Shown here: positions 1 through 11,292 of the stretch, in pieces
How the letters are laid out: every line of letters starts with the position of its first letter
Position numbering within the stretch: position 1 is the first letter of the stretch
Source of the DNA: Ascaris suum
Lineage: Eukaryota > Nematoda > Chromadorea > Rhabditida > Ascarididae
Assembly (NCBI GenBank): GCA_013433145.1
Contig: CM024171.1
Location: 3,513,001-3,577,000, forward strand
Length of the DNA: 64,000 nt
Direction: 5' to 3'
Program-made: the position numbers and the translations under genes
Notes under the pieces: generated by a model
What the model saw: the letters and a program-made list of their open reading frames with translations, nothing else
Told to the model about the DNA's origin: nothing
Database searches by the model: none

Positions 1-1822
1 CTCAATCCTACAACCTTACCCAACGAATCAATAAGACACTCGCCTCTCTCATCCAGCCATAAGTATTTTCTTCCGATCCCTTTCTCTCAGGCAAAAACTC
101 CACGTATGGGTCCGCTCTTAATGAAGTAAGCTACGAGTCATTAGGATCGTATCTCATTAATTTTCAACGCATTACACGGATATCTTGGACATATATTTCT
201 ATATTTCTTCGTATTAGCCGTTGTGGATCATTTGAAATGATGGTTGATTTGTATTTTTGTAACTGTGCAATAACGCAATGTGATATGCACCTGCACTCAG
301 ATGCTTATTGCAATAACAGTTGCCATAGTTCTGGCAATTATAACAATTTTTGATATTAATATAACGAGCCTTAATATACCTTATTTTCATAAGAATACTT
401 TAATGGAAATTTCTTTCAATAATATTTTCGAGACGACCATTACAAGAATTAAGCAACATAACAACGTCACTATAAAATAACACAATAAGTCTCTTAAAAC
501 AGCAACCCATTACATGTATTCGGTGATAGACGAAAGCGTTGGTCGTAGGCAGAATCCGAACTCGATATCTCAGATCTTCCAAGCTGTTGCCCTAACTTAT
601 GAGCTATTACTGGCACCTTCATTCGAAACTTCGTGGAAAACGTCGACTCATAACAAATAAATCAATTCTCCCTAACGACTGACTACCTCTCTGCCATTTA
701 TTCTTTGCTAGCTCACAATTTCCCATGATGAAGTTCACTCAGCTGAGGTCATGAACCCAAAAGAAGGAATGAAGCTTTTATAATCATCAAGTAGGAGAGA
801 TAATAAATAATTTTAGAAAAATTGGATTGTGTTATTTAAATTTTAAAAAATAGTCAGAGACGAAGAAGACGATTCAATCCTCTTCCATAAAAAAGATGCA
901 GTGGACTTCCTTTTAGTTTCCACGAAACAATTTTCCTACGAATGCAAGGAGAAGAGCTGCTGAACCACAAAATCAAATTTTATTCGTTTTATGAAGAGAC
1001 ATCGACACCCAAGCGAAAAACAGCAACAAAAAAGTACTGGTAAATTGAATAAACCTAACGAAACGACCAGTAAATAGAATCCATCCAAGCAAATCAACCT
1101 TCCACACTACTCCACACGGAACAAACTAATTATGGATAACGCTGAAACGACAGAAATTTGCGAAAAGAAATAACATGAAGCCATAATATTGATATGTGAC
1201 TCGCAGTCTTCCTCTGCCAAACTTTAACATTCAAAACAGAAAATGAAACCACAGTCGACGAAGGTATTTGCAATTCTCACGAATCCTAGTCTAGTTAAAC
1301 TTTCAATTTTACGACGTCCAATTACGACAGTTTTCAGGAAAAAAAATTCTTTTTTTTGCTAAGCGTTATCATCTTCGTACAAAGTTATTTACACAATCAG
1401 TATAACTTAATTCCGTTAAAAATAGACTAATGATGGATATAGGAATACAAACTTCCCAATGTTTTTAATAAATCTCTTAACCTCACGAACGACATATGCA
1501 TCTTTTGACATACTATGGTCTTCCGTTTAGAAAAGAAGGACGACCTGAAAAGCGGAAAGAAACATTCAATAATGAATACAAGACGTTATTCTAAAAGAAA
1601 CTTTCACGGATTTTCGATTAAAAGAAGCATGATTTCCTCCCTGTTCAGATCCTATCATGAGATAAGGAACAACCTACCGAACTCTACACTCCCGTGGTAG
1701 ACCAATACGAGCATTACGGCTCAGCCTAGTTTATAAGAGAACATGAGGCAATGTTTACAGGCAAAGATCCAGAACCAAGCGCCATAAAAATATGTAGCTA
1801 TTAGCTACACCTCACATTCCAC
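1..1822. other. No gene supported
   Basis: AT-rich sequence downstream of the minus-strand gene that ends at 1823. It should contain that gene's 3' UTR. The longest ORF is about 66 codons, without recognisable domains or splice context. I see no RNA gene or repeat. Confidence 0.5.
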
Positions 1823-3327
1823 TTAGTCAATCAGCACCGTCCTCGTCGCACTAGCGGTCCTTTTCTTCGAACTCGTCGCTGAACTACTGCTTCTCCTCAA
1901 ATCACTTTTCTTATCAGACAGCAATGATGTCATTTCATTGCATAAAGTATCATCAGGTTTTCTTAACCGGAAGTCGACGAAGTTTACCACCACTATCAAA
2001 CTCTCAAATATTTCTAAAAGTTTATACCGTTTCGGTCTTTTACTATCTCCCTGTAATCTGCCCAAGAATCTGCAATGAAATTCCTTTCAATAAAAGTCCG
2101 TACCTAAGACTTCCGATCTTAAGCAGTTGACGTCAACCATTTCATAGAGCGATTACTTAACACTCAGACCTACCGTTTTAAACTCACCGATATTGATCTA
2201 TGATCAGTGGAAAGACTGTCATGTAAACATGTTTGGAACCCTTTTCAATGATCCCCACTCCCTTTTTGTATTTGTGAGTAAATTATCAAGCTAAAATAAC
2301 TAGGTTCATCTGGGAAGCAAAATAGATCCATATTAAAACCGAATGACACCAGCATTAAACTGGTGACTATGATCACAAGAATTAAAAATTTGCTGAATAT
2401 TCGAGCACTGACAGCAGTTAACAAAGATTCAGTGAAAGTGAAGGTCCATACCTTTGACTATTCTTCCGTCTCGAGGTTACAGCCTTATTCTTTGCTTCAT
2501 GCACACTCAGGTAACGATGAATTTGCTCCCATCGTTTGTGCCAATAACGCCTCTCTCCAACCATGATATCAATCTCCATTTTACTAAAAACATTATTCAT
2601 CAACCTTAATAAAATGTCGTCTTATCTCAAAAACTATTTTCACAATTAGAGCACATTTCACGAACTAAGTAACAATATAATGGTAGCAATACTGGTACTG
2701 TATGTCTCTGTTCTTAGAACAGCATCCCTAGACGTGATCGCAATTTCATTTCGATGGATGCATCGATATACGAATAAGAAAAATAAGAAATAAGGTAAAA
2801 AAAGACAAGATATATCTCAAAACATATACCAATAGATATAAGATATACCTTATATATACAAATAAAATACGCCTCATAACTTTCGTACGCAAATAACATA
2901 AACCTCCCTCTTCTAGACGAATCTAGTTTGAAGAAAAAAAAAAACAAGAGATCACATTCGTAAACGTCGACGGATCCAACTGAATTTCTTCCCTCTTCGG
3001 ATCTATGAAATACTTGTATTCTCTTCTTTACTGCAATGTTTCTCTCCCCTCTTTAAGTACAATACTTCAATACGAAGGAAATTTCCCCATTACCTTGCTT
3101 TTTCGCTTACATCACATCCTACGATCATTCAGCTTCAGACGTGCTAACTTTTCAACACAATATGGCCAGAACTGAGGAAATTCTACACAGCGTTGCTGAG
3201 TGTTACAAATAGATATAAAGAAAGAAGTATAGGATATTGGCCATATAAACCTCTCATCGGTGCAAACTCGTACGATGGATACTTGACGTAAGCGCCATGA
3301 GCCTAGCCTTATATCCCGACCTCCCAT
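1823..3327 (-). CDS. Unrecognised 167-residue basic protein, second gene of a probable operon with RPC5
   Basis: Four exons: 3327-3283, 3195-3116, 2583-2452, 2069-1823. They total 504 nt with phases 0, 2, 2 that close on TAA at 1823. Acceptors are ACACTCAG, TTTTTAG and CATTGCAG; donors are GTATCC, GTGATG and GTATGG. I do not recognise the protein. It is basic, has aromatic/charged stretches such as GERRYWHKRWEQIHRYL (about residues 50-66), a predicted helical part (YKLLEIFESLIVVVNF) and a Ser/Lys/Arg-rich C-terminus (RRSSSSATSSKKR). There is no signal peptide. The start codon lies 16 nt after a TTGAAG acceptor at about 3343, and 141 nt separate this ATG from the RPC5 stop. The context suggests co-transcription with RPC5 and SL2-type trans-splicing. 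The weakest point is the GTGATG donor of exon 2. Confidence 0.55.
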
Positions 3328-3343
3328 AACGTTATACGTCAAA

Positions 3344-3467
3344 CTTCAATAACAGCAAATACGGGCGAATGGGTACATACCGTAGTATTCTCCTGCTGAT
3401 CGTTGAATCGGTGATCATGCTTCCAAGCACTCTTCACACAGAAATTGCCCATGTTTTACATGCCATG
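3344..3467 (-). promoter_or_regulatory. Probable intercistronic region of an operon
   Basis: About 124 nt lie between the RPC5 stop codon and the acceptor that opens the next coding region on the same strand. Nematode operons typically leave about 100 nt for cleavage of the upstream mRNA and SL2 trans-splicing of the downstream one. I found no clear AATAAA here on the minus strand, so the operon reading rests on spacing and orientation. Confidence 0.45.
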
Positions 3468-6400
3468 TTACTCCTTCACCTGTTCATACTTTAGTCGCAG
3501 CAATAACTCTAGTTGCTTTATGAGTGCTTGCAAACCTTCAGTGAAAGCAAAAGCCCTCCAGAGAATATTCCATTCTTATAAGAACATCCATCACCGCGAA
3601 AATGTGGACGAAAATTCTGTCAACATATAAACGAAACTCGTTTACCTCTGTCCAAAAGTGGCATCCGGCTCTACCCTCAGAATCCAGCGACGCCGATCAG
3701 AACTGCAATCGATTTTTGCAAATGTACCCAGAATCCCATCTAGATCATCAATGCTCAACCCAAACGCTTGTCGAAGATCTGATCTGAAAACCAGCCTTCC
3801 TCTCACATTACAATTACGCTTTAACTTGATAATGAAATCGAAAAACAACAAAACAAAACCAAGAATGTGAGGGGAGAGGGAAGCCTTTTTCGATATTGCA
3901 AATAGTCTATATAAAATAATAAGTGGTTTTTAAGCACTATATCTCCCACACTGCCTGCTTCCTCCTTCAGCTAATGGAGGATGGTATACGTTCAGAAGGA
4001 TACCTTCATATTTACTGCAATAAGAAAGATATAAAAAGCCGGTTCCCTACAAGTCTCCTACAGTTAATTATTAGCGCATTTGTTACTAAATAACGTCCTT
4101 CACCTTCCATTAATTTTTTGGTATAAACGTTTGCAATTAACTTCCACTTATTAAAGAACCATCGGTATCAACAACTGAAAAGAATAGAGTGGATGTACGT
4201 AGTCGATACATGCCCTTTATATAATCTCATCTCCTATCTAACGTCACAGTTTCTTCTTCTAAAGCTTTTTTTCCACCATGTACGAAGACAGAGATGGTGA
4301 AAAACCAGTGAATACCTTCTAACAGGAAGTCCTGCTGTAATAAGGCATAAAGCGAGATCTCTGGCTGAGCGTAAAGCAGTCTGATGCTCTCCTTGATAAA
4401 GCATTTCACTTTTGATCACCCATACGCCATGTACCAAATGTGCAAAATCTTGCACATACGTTAGGAACACTTCTCGAGTTATTTCCTCCGATACGTATTG
4501 CATTGCTTCAATGGTTGTTATAATTCGCGCTGCAAAAGTACACCAGATATAAACCTTTTGGTATACACCAAGGAAAGTGTACTACCAAGTTCTACTAAAT
4601 TATAAGCAGAAAAAAAGCAATAACCTTTTATAGGCGATTGAGTGCACTGCCGATCTATACCATCCAAACAAAAACTAGCGGAATTTCATTTTTGCTAGTG
4701 TAACCCGCAAGCGGATCCTATGATACTAATAATCCTAACCAATAGATAAGCAAATATAAGCAAGTAACTAGCAGTGATATACCTTACACAGCTCAAATTT
4801 TTCAGTTAAACTTTTTAACCGACTGTATATAAACGTGAAAAAAATTAATAACGACTAAAAACATCAAAAGCCGTTCCCCACAAGCACAAACGAAAAAACC
4901 GTCAGTTATAAATGATTGTAAGCGATTTGGCAAGATAGGCACAATTCATATCCGCTCTATACATGAAATAAAATTTCAGTGGGTACGAAATCTTTCTAAA
5001 AATGTGGAATATCTCTATATTCTCAGCACAGTGGAAACCTTATTGATTGCAGTGCAAAAAAATATGGCGATGATATAATAGAAAATAATACATAGAGGTA
5101 TCGTTCGTTGCGTTAGGCAGAATATTAAATATCAAAATGTGGACTTGAGATTGCATTTTGCAAGAGAAAATAAATCAATAAGAATCTTATAAATAAGTTT
5201 ATAAATGGGAATTTCGTCATAAACGGTTACGATTTGAAAGAAAAAAAGGATTAAGCAGCAAATAAATTCGAATAAGCAACAGCAAGAGAATAAGATGAAC
5301 CTTTTAAAATAAGTGCTCGAATCTGCTCTACTTCCGGTAAATGACGCGTTCGACGCAACGATATCAATTGATCACATTTATCAAGATCCCTTAAATATAA
5401 ATCACATATGATCAGGAATGCAAATATGCGAACATAATCAGAGATAAATTCTAATTTAGACCTAGATAAAACTTTAATTTTAATAAAGAATGACCTACAA
5501 CCGTCCATCTCATCCTCTTAAAGCTATTCTTGTAATAAAACTTAAGAGGTAGAGCGAAAATGCTCAACACAGAGGACTTATAAAGCAGAACTGTCGCATA
5601 GTCTCGAAGTAGGCTTCCAGCTGTCATAAAACTTGAAAAATATTCCAATATGAGGGTAATATTTTGAGAAGGGAGAGATTTTTTAGCAAAAAATTAGCGA
5701 CAACAACAGGCGCCTATAACCGATGAGCAAAAAACCCACAAATATACGCATGGTATTTTACAGCACTTCAAATATATTGCATAAATTTCAGACATAGGTA
5801 AACAAGCCCCTTAATTATGAGGACAGGTAAAGAGTTATTTCTTCTCCAAAAAAAAGATAAAAGAGAATTCGAAGATATCAGGCATAAGAAATACATAACT
5901 TCTGTAGAATGAATATCAAATCTAGGCATCTAGGTATGATAGTCACTAACACTGCGATATTAATCTCTCTCTTCTAAGACACTTTATTCCACTCCAAAGT
6001 TTTGTCGCTTCCTGATCAACAGCGCGCATGATTTTTTATTCAGATGAGACATCTGAAAGATGTGCGCTGAATGAGCTCAACCTTGAGGAATTTCGCCGAT
6101 TTTCAATCACAACTCAATATTACCTCAAGCAACACATCAAGAATACTTATTTCAGAATATAAGAAAAATGAATTATGAAGAATAATTCGATGTTAATACC
6201 AAGAATATGCTTTAACTGGGAGTGGGCAGCGCATGAGAAGCTTTTGAATGTGGTAAGAAGGAAGGGTAAAATAACTTCGTAATTAAGTAATGCTTTATGA
6301 ATTTTTTCCTGTAGCCGCAATTCCATCATATTGCGCACATCATCCTTCCACTTTCCCCCATCCTCCCTCTGCTTTAGCATCGATTGTTTACACGTTACTG

Positions 6401-9400
6401 GCCAATAATTCTATTTATTCGGTGTACCTCAAACCATTTTAATAACGGTACACTCAACTGCAAGCACAGAAATCGGCAACCCCTTTCAAGAAATTTTTCC
6501 TGGTGGCCGACATTAGCAGCAATATTTTTAACACACTCACAGTTGCGCCATTTTTTCACCGATGATCGCCACCTGGATGAGATCTTCTGGATCGGGGGCC
6601 TCCAACGTAGAATTCGGATGCCCTTTCGGTTCCATTAACAATCGTCGTTTATCTTTTGATATAATTTCCTATAAAACATATGCATATATAAACAATGCTC
6701 ATATGCAAAAATGAGCGAAAACAGAACGGCGCAACGTAAAATCGCAATTTATAAAAGCACAAGGAAAAGCCCTACTTGTAAAATATATTCCAGTTTGCTG
6801 AGAATATTTGAGCTTTAAAAAATCACTCTCAGACCTCACGGAAAAATGCACCACTAAACAGTATCTCCAAATATTGAACAGCGGATGAGAGAAGGGATTT
6901 GTTACGCTACGCTTTTCTTCTTCAGTTTGAGCAGCGTCCTGTCTTAAGTACTCTCAAACCACTTCGCTCCTTCCCGTTTCAAATACGGTCATCCTCTCAT
7001 ACTAATTTTCATATGCAATCTCCTTAGTTTTCAAAAGTTACTTCGAAATCAAAAACTTCGGTTTAGTTCCAGCAAATAAATTTTCTGCTGGTTCTCACAG
7101 AATAACACTTTTTCGAACAAATGCCAATAAAATTCGATTGTCGTAATCGGCTGGGGCAAATTCGGCCTCTGTTTTGTGTTTTCGGCAGAGAAGCATAATT
7201 TGAGTGCTTTCATTTCTCGCCCATCATCGATGAACATATGGTAAGGAGTTTTTGGAAGCTTTCCCCTTCCTCGCTCCACCCACCTGTCGCAATTTCTTAT
7301 CAAAACTTTCCTGCGAAACCTATAAAAAAAGTGCCAATAGGAAACAACAACTTTATATCGTACCTTTTGAGAGTGAATTTCAAGCGGAATCCAAGGGTCT
7401 TGTTCGATAAGTTTACTACGATGTAACGATGACTCCTCTCGTCGTTTCTTTTGTTTCTCGGTTTCTGCTCGTAGAAAGCGAACTCGAATTGGTGATGGAC
7501 CAGGTGCTTGCTCACCTTCTGAGTCTACTTCTTCAGCTGAAAAACAAACAAATCCAAAACTATAAATCACATTTTCAAAATTTTCAAAAATGAATAGAGG
7601 TGAGAGATTCTACATCTGGCAAATCTTCTTGAAGGTGGGAGAATAATAACTGCTCAACCTAGTCATAATTATGAATTAAATATCAGGAATCTGAGAAGCA
7701 CTTCAATAACTCAATAATGATGAAGCAGAAAGTCGATTAAGAGAGTGAATTTGAATTGAACTTACAATCCGCATCAGCAGCAGCATTATTTTTGCCACGT
7801 TCATTTATATAAGCCACAGATCGGCGCATTTCAAACGTACCCCTCATTGGGCATAAATAAAGTGTTCCTGAAATGAAAGAACAATTTGAACCTCTATACT
7901 TTTTGAACTTGAAATTAAACCTCTATAATCTACTGTGATTTCAACGACGTATATGGTTGTTTTTTAAAGAATTGATTAATTCTTTACAATCTCAAAACTC
8001 CGTTTAAAAAACTCTAAAATATTCAATTCCTATTATGTTGAAAAGAACAAGGAATATAACGGCTGAAATGCAACGAGAATTTGACGCAAATGACTATGAA
8101 TTGATTCAAACCGATCAAATATATAGAATTAGCAATTTTCATATTTCCCGTTTTTCTACTCTCGAATGAAATTACAAACCTCTGAGCATATAAATCTATT
8201 TTATTGAACATGTGTTAAATCACCTAATAGTTTTAAATATTTTGCAACAAAGAACCTAATAAAACTGATTAATAAAAATTACTTCAGAAAAAAAATTTTT
8301 TTTTCGACAACTCCAAAGGTATTTACATAATACAATAAAAGAATTACTAACAAAGCTTACGGTTAACGAAGAATCCAATCGCATAGTGAAGAGGTGAATT
8401 ACTATTAAAACATCGACCAATATATGTCTCCTCATCCAGCATTCTACTTAAATATCAACATTTAACAATAACGAATCAAGAACATTCTTCAACCTCAAAA
8501 ATAAAAAAAAAAAAACAAATAAACAGAGAAAACGATTTAAACATTTCTCAGTAATTAAAATAAATAGACCACATAAAAATCGCATTGTTAAAATTATCAA
8601 TAGTAAGTAATAACGGTAAATATAAGAGTGAAATAAATTCTAAACGATTTAAATTTTAAGACCTCTTTCAGAAGATCAGTGTTAGCGAAAGTTATTTTCA
8701 TACGAGAGGCACTAAAATTTGAAGAGCTCGTCGTGAAACAATTGTGAATGAAATTCATTTTCCTTGCAATCGATGAATCTTTTCGCTATTGCCGCCGTAT
8801 ACCGCTACGTCCATCTATTTTTGAATAGTGCTTCCAAAACAAGACTCACTAATTGTGCTTTCTCAAGACTTTGGCGTGACCTTAACTTAAGCATTTCTCT
8901 CCCTTCAATCTAAGTTGACGTATTAATCATGTGGCCAAGGTGAGTTCTTGCCTTGAAATATTTTAGCTATAAAAGTAAGGGAACAGTTTTATGGAAATTG
9001 TAACGTTTAAATTTTATTACGTAACCGAAATCCACTCTTATAGAAATCGAAGAAGAACGTAAATCACATACAAAGGTGCTGATGAAGCGGCAAGTTGTCG
9101 ACCACCGGATAATACTGAGGCCAAATGCTCGGCTTTACCCCTATCGAAAGAACCCGTCTGAGTATCTGCTTTCATTTTCATTTCTAACTGAAATATCACC
9201 AATTTATATCGTACTTTTCAGCACCGTTAAAGTTTTCTGTATCTAATATACACCGTGCATTATATTCTTACAGAATAGTTCAATGTGCGGAAAATTTTGC
9301 GCTTTAAAGCATTCTTGAAGAGCGTAGAAATGTTAACCAATGAATAGTTTCACCTGAAATTAAACCTAAAATTTCCGAGGTGCTGTTTTTTGTGGCATTT

Positions 9401-10658
9401 ATACTGAAATTAAATTAAGTTTCACCTGAAATCTCGCGATTAAGCTTATCTTTTGTAATTTTTAGGTCATTCTTTCTCTCAATATTTTTCAAAAATATCC
9501 GACGCCACCACATCCAACAACTACATCGTTAACTTTTAAATTCGATGTAATAGGATACTCAAGGCCTAAGCACTTATTAACACTATGAGCTCTGAATGAA
9601 AACCTGCCAGACGATATAACAGATTTGAATTGCATAAGAAAAAAGAATACGTGCTTTATTTAGAAAAGATTTTGGCTTAATAATAACTTAAAATTATTAA
9701 AATAAAAATGCTCGACCATGACTTATGCTAAAAAGTTGAAGTAGATAGTGCGAAGAGATAGTTCTACAAAGAGTAAAGCCGATACAACGTACAGTTATAA
9801 ATAACTAACGAGGATTTTTCAAACATGGTCGGCGAAATTTGATGAACATTAGAGAAATTTTTTTCCCAGCAAAAAAATCTTGAATATAACGCATTTCATT
9901 AATTACCTAATCAAAAGACTAAAGATTCATATGTGCTGCGCAACTAAAACAGCAAGTTGGACTATGGCTATTTGAGGTTTATGGCTAAACAAGTTCTGAA
10001 TATTAAAAGATTCGCAATTCATTGAAACATTTTTTCTTAATAATTCCTTCTAGAAGAAGATTAAAAAAAACAATCGCAAAAAAAAATTTTTTTTTTGAAA
10101 TTCAAACTAACCAATTTTACAGATCTCTTGAACCTTGCGCTTAGATGTTTCGATTCATATGGATCAACCTTACGAGTGGGATATTGCACACGATAGAGTG
10201 CCGCATTGCTGGCGGTTTTACATAAAATAACATCGAACTGAAATATTCGCACAAATTATTTATGGCAGATTACATTTTCTCAACACATTGGCGATAAAGT
10301 AGAACAATTTTTAAAGAAATTTCACCACGCAAATTTGGTGATGAAGTTCTTTTCTTCAAAAGCTCTAGCAACAATTACTTAAGAAGATAAAACCGAAGCA
10401 ACAATTAGTGTAAAAATTACTTAATAAAGAGTAAAAGTTTAACAAGATGGAAAAATAAAAGGAGATGTGATTATTTTTTGAACGATTTTAAGCGGATAAT
10501 CGACATAAAAAAAGAAAGAAACCCATGAACTTGTGGATGAAAAGATGAGGAATTATAGAAAACAAGTAAATAAAAAATAACGTCTTTACTTCCGCTATGA
10601 CTGGATCATCTTCGATGATATTACTAGAGGAATCCATTTCAGTATCATCAATCCGCAT
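3468..10658 (-). CDS. POLR3E: RNA polymerase III subunit RPC5 (POLR3E / Rpc37 family), 12 exons, complete
   Basis: RPC5 pairs with RPC4 in the TFIIF-like subcomplex of nuclear RNA polymerase III (tRNA, 5S and U6 synthesis). Exons (minus strand): 10658-10590, 10237-10112, 9187-9072, 8446-8361, 7867-7766, 7536-7364, 7319-7284, 6668-6541, 5389-5301, 4529-4316, 3783-3646, 3555-3468. All have GT/AG borders and compatible phases, giving 1365 nt (454 residues plus stop). Family landmarks from my memory of the human protein: DDPVIAEFDVILCK near residue 18, LYRVQYP, HLSARFK, LYLCPMRGTFEMRRSVAYI, the charged IRVRFLRAETE segment followed by DPWIPL, LPEVEQIRALIL, then HGVWVIKSEMLY. The start is the first ATG, five bases after a TTTGCAG acceptor that could take a spliced leader. 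The protein stops where human POLR3E continues for roughly 250 residues, so it resembles the short yeast form. The weakest borders are the acceptors of exons 4 (TTTAAG), 9 and 12. Confidence 0.88.
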
Positions 10659-10664
10659 CAGACC
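10659..10664 (-). promoter_or_regulatory. Candidate spliced-leader acceptor of the RPC5 gene
   Basis: On the minus strand a pyrimidine-rich run ends in TTTGCAG five bases before the start codon at 10658. An acceptor without a matching upstream exon, placed this close to an ATG, is the usual look of a nematode SL1 trans-splice site. An ordinary 5' UTR intron cannot be excluded. Confidence 0.5.
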
Positions 10665-11079
10665 TGCAAATGAAAAAGCGATGTGACCTATGGTCCTCAT
10701 TAGGTATAACCGAGGTTCAACAATGAATTGAAGTAAAAACAAATTGGAAAATAAAGTGATATATGCGGGCTTTTTAGCCTAGGTGAAATCATTAAAGCAT
10801 AACATGTCCCATCCATCCATCCTGAATGCAGCGTACACTGCTGTGCCTCTAGATGAAGATCAACCGCTGCATACATCAGGGTTGGGTGGGATTTAATCCA
10901 CAAAGATAGAGAGACGGCTAACACGACCCTAGTCTCTTTTCCGATCGTAGACCAATTGACCGAGTTTTCCCATCACCGAAAAGCAGCATCGAACAATTTC
11001 ATCTTTCCAGTCACACACACATTCCAAGAGCACAGACAACTTAAGGTAAAACAAAACACATTCTGTGCGGAATACAAAT
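10665..11079. promoter_or_regulatory. Divergent intergenic region between RPC5 and the small plus-strand ORF
   Basis: About 415 bp separate the minus-strand RPC5 start from the plus-strand signal-peptide ORF. It should hold the promoter or promoters for both. No TATA box or repeated motif stands out. A CTTAAG|GTAAAA donor-like site near 11042 could end a 5' UTR exon of the plus-strand gene. Confidence 0.35.
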
Positions 11080-11292
11080 ATGAAGTACTTGCTAGCAGTG
11101 ACGTTGACTGCTTCAATTTCCTATGCAAAGCATCAACGAGAAATTACTCCCTTCAATTTTTGACAAGTAAACCTCATGGATCCGCTAAGGTCCAACTTTC
11201 CATTTGCCGAATTGCTTTGGGAACTTCCACTTTTTGCTCCCATTTATCAAGCATTTCCTATCAGAAACAATCAGCCTAGCAATCTAGCGTAG
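11080..11292 (+). pseudogene. Short secreted-peptide ORF interrupted by one TGA
   Basis: Reading from ATG at 11080, the frame begins MKYLLAVTLTASISYAKHQR, a good signal peptide with a likely cleavage after SYA. At codon 28 it meets TGA (11161-11163). The same frame then continues for 42 more codons (starting QVNLMDPLRSNFPF) to TAG at 11290-11292, so only one stop interrupts 70 codons. Possibilities are a recently broken small secreted protein gene, a true 27-residue peptide, or stop-codon readthrough. No intron with legal borders removes the TGA. I do not recognise the family. It is divergent to RPC5, with about 420 bp between the two starts, so the two may share a promoter region. Confidence 0.4.

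Noticed and set aside
4004..4014. An 11-nt microexon with TTATTGCAG acceptor and GTATCC donor that would fit phase between RPC5 exons 10 and 11
   Set aside because: Using the upstream TTTTCAG acceptor at 3784 for exon 11 joins directly to exon 10 in phase and needs no microexon.
7049..7283. Open reading frame continuing past RPC5 exon 7
   Set aside because: The family alignment jumps to exon 6668-6541 through a donor at 7283. The extra frame is intronic and has no similarity.
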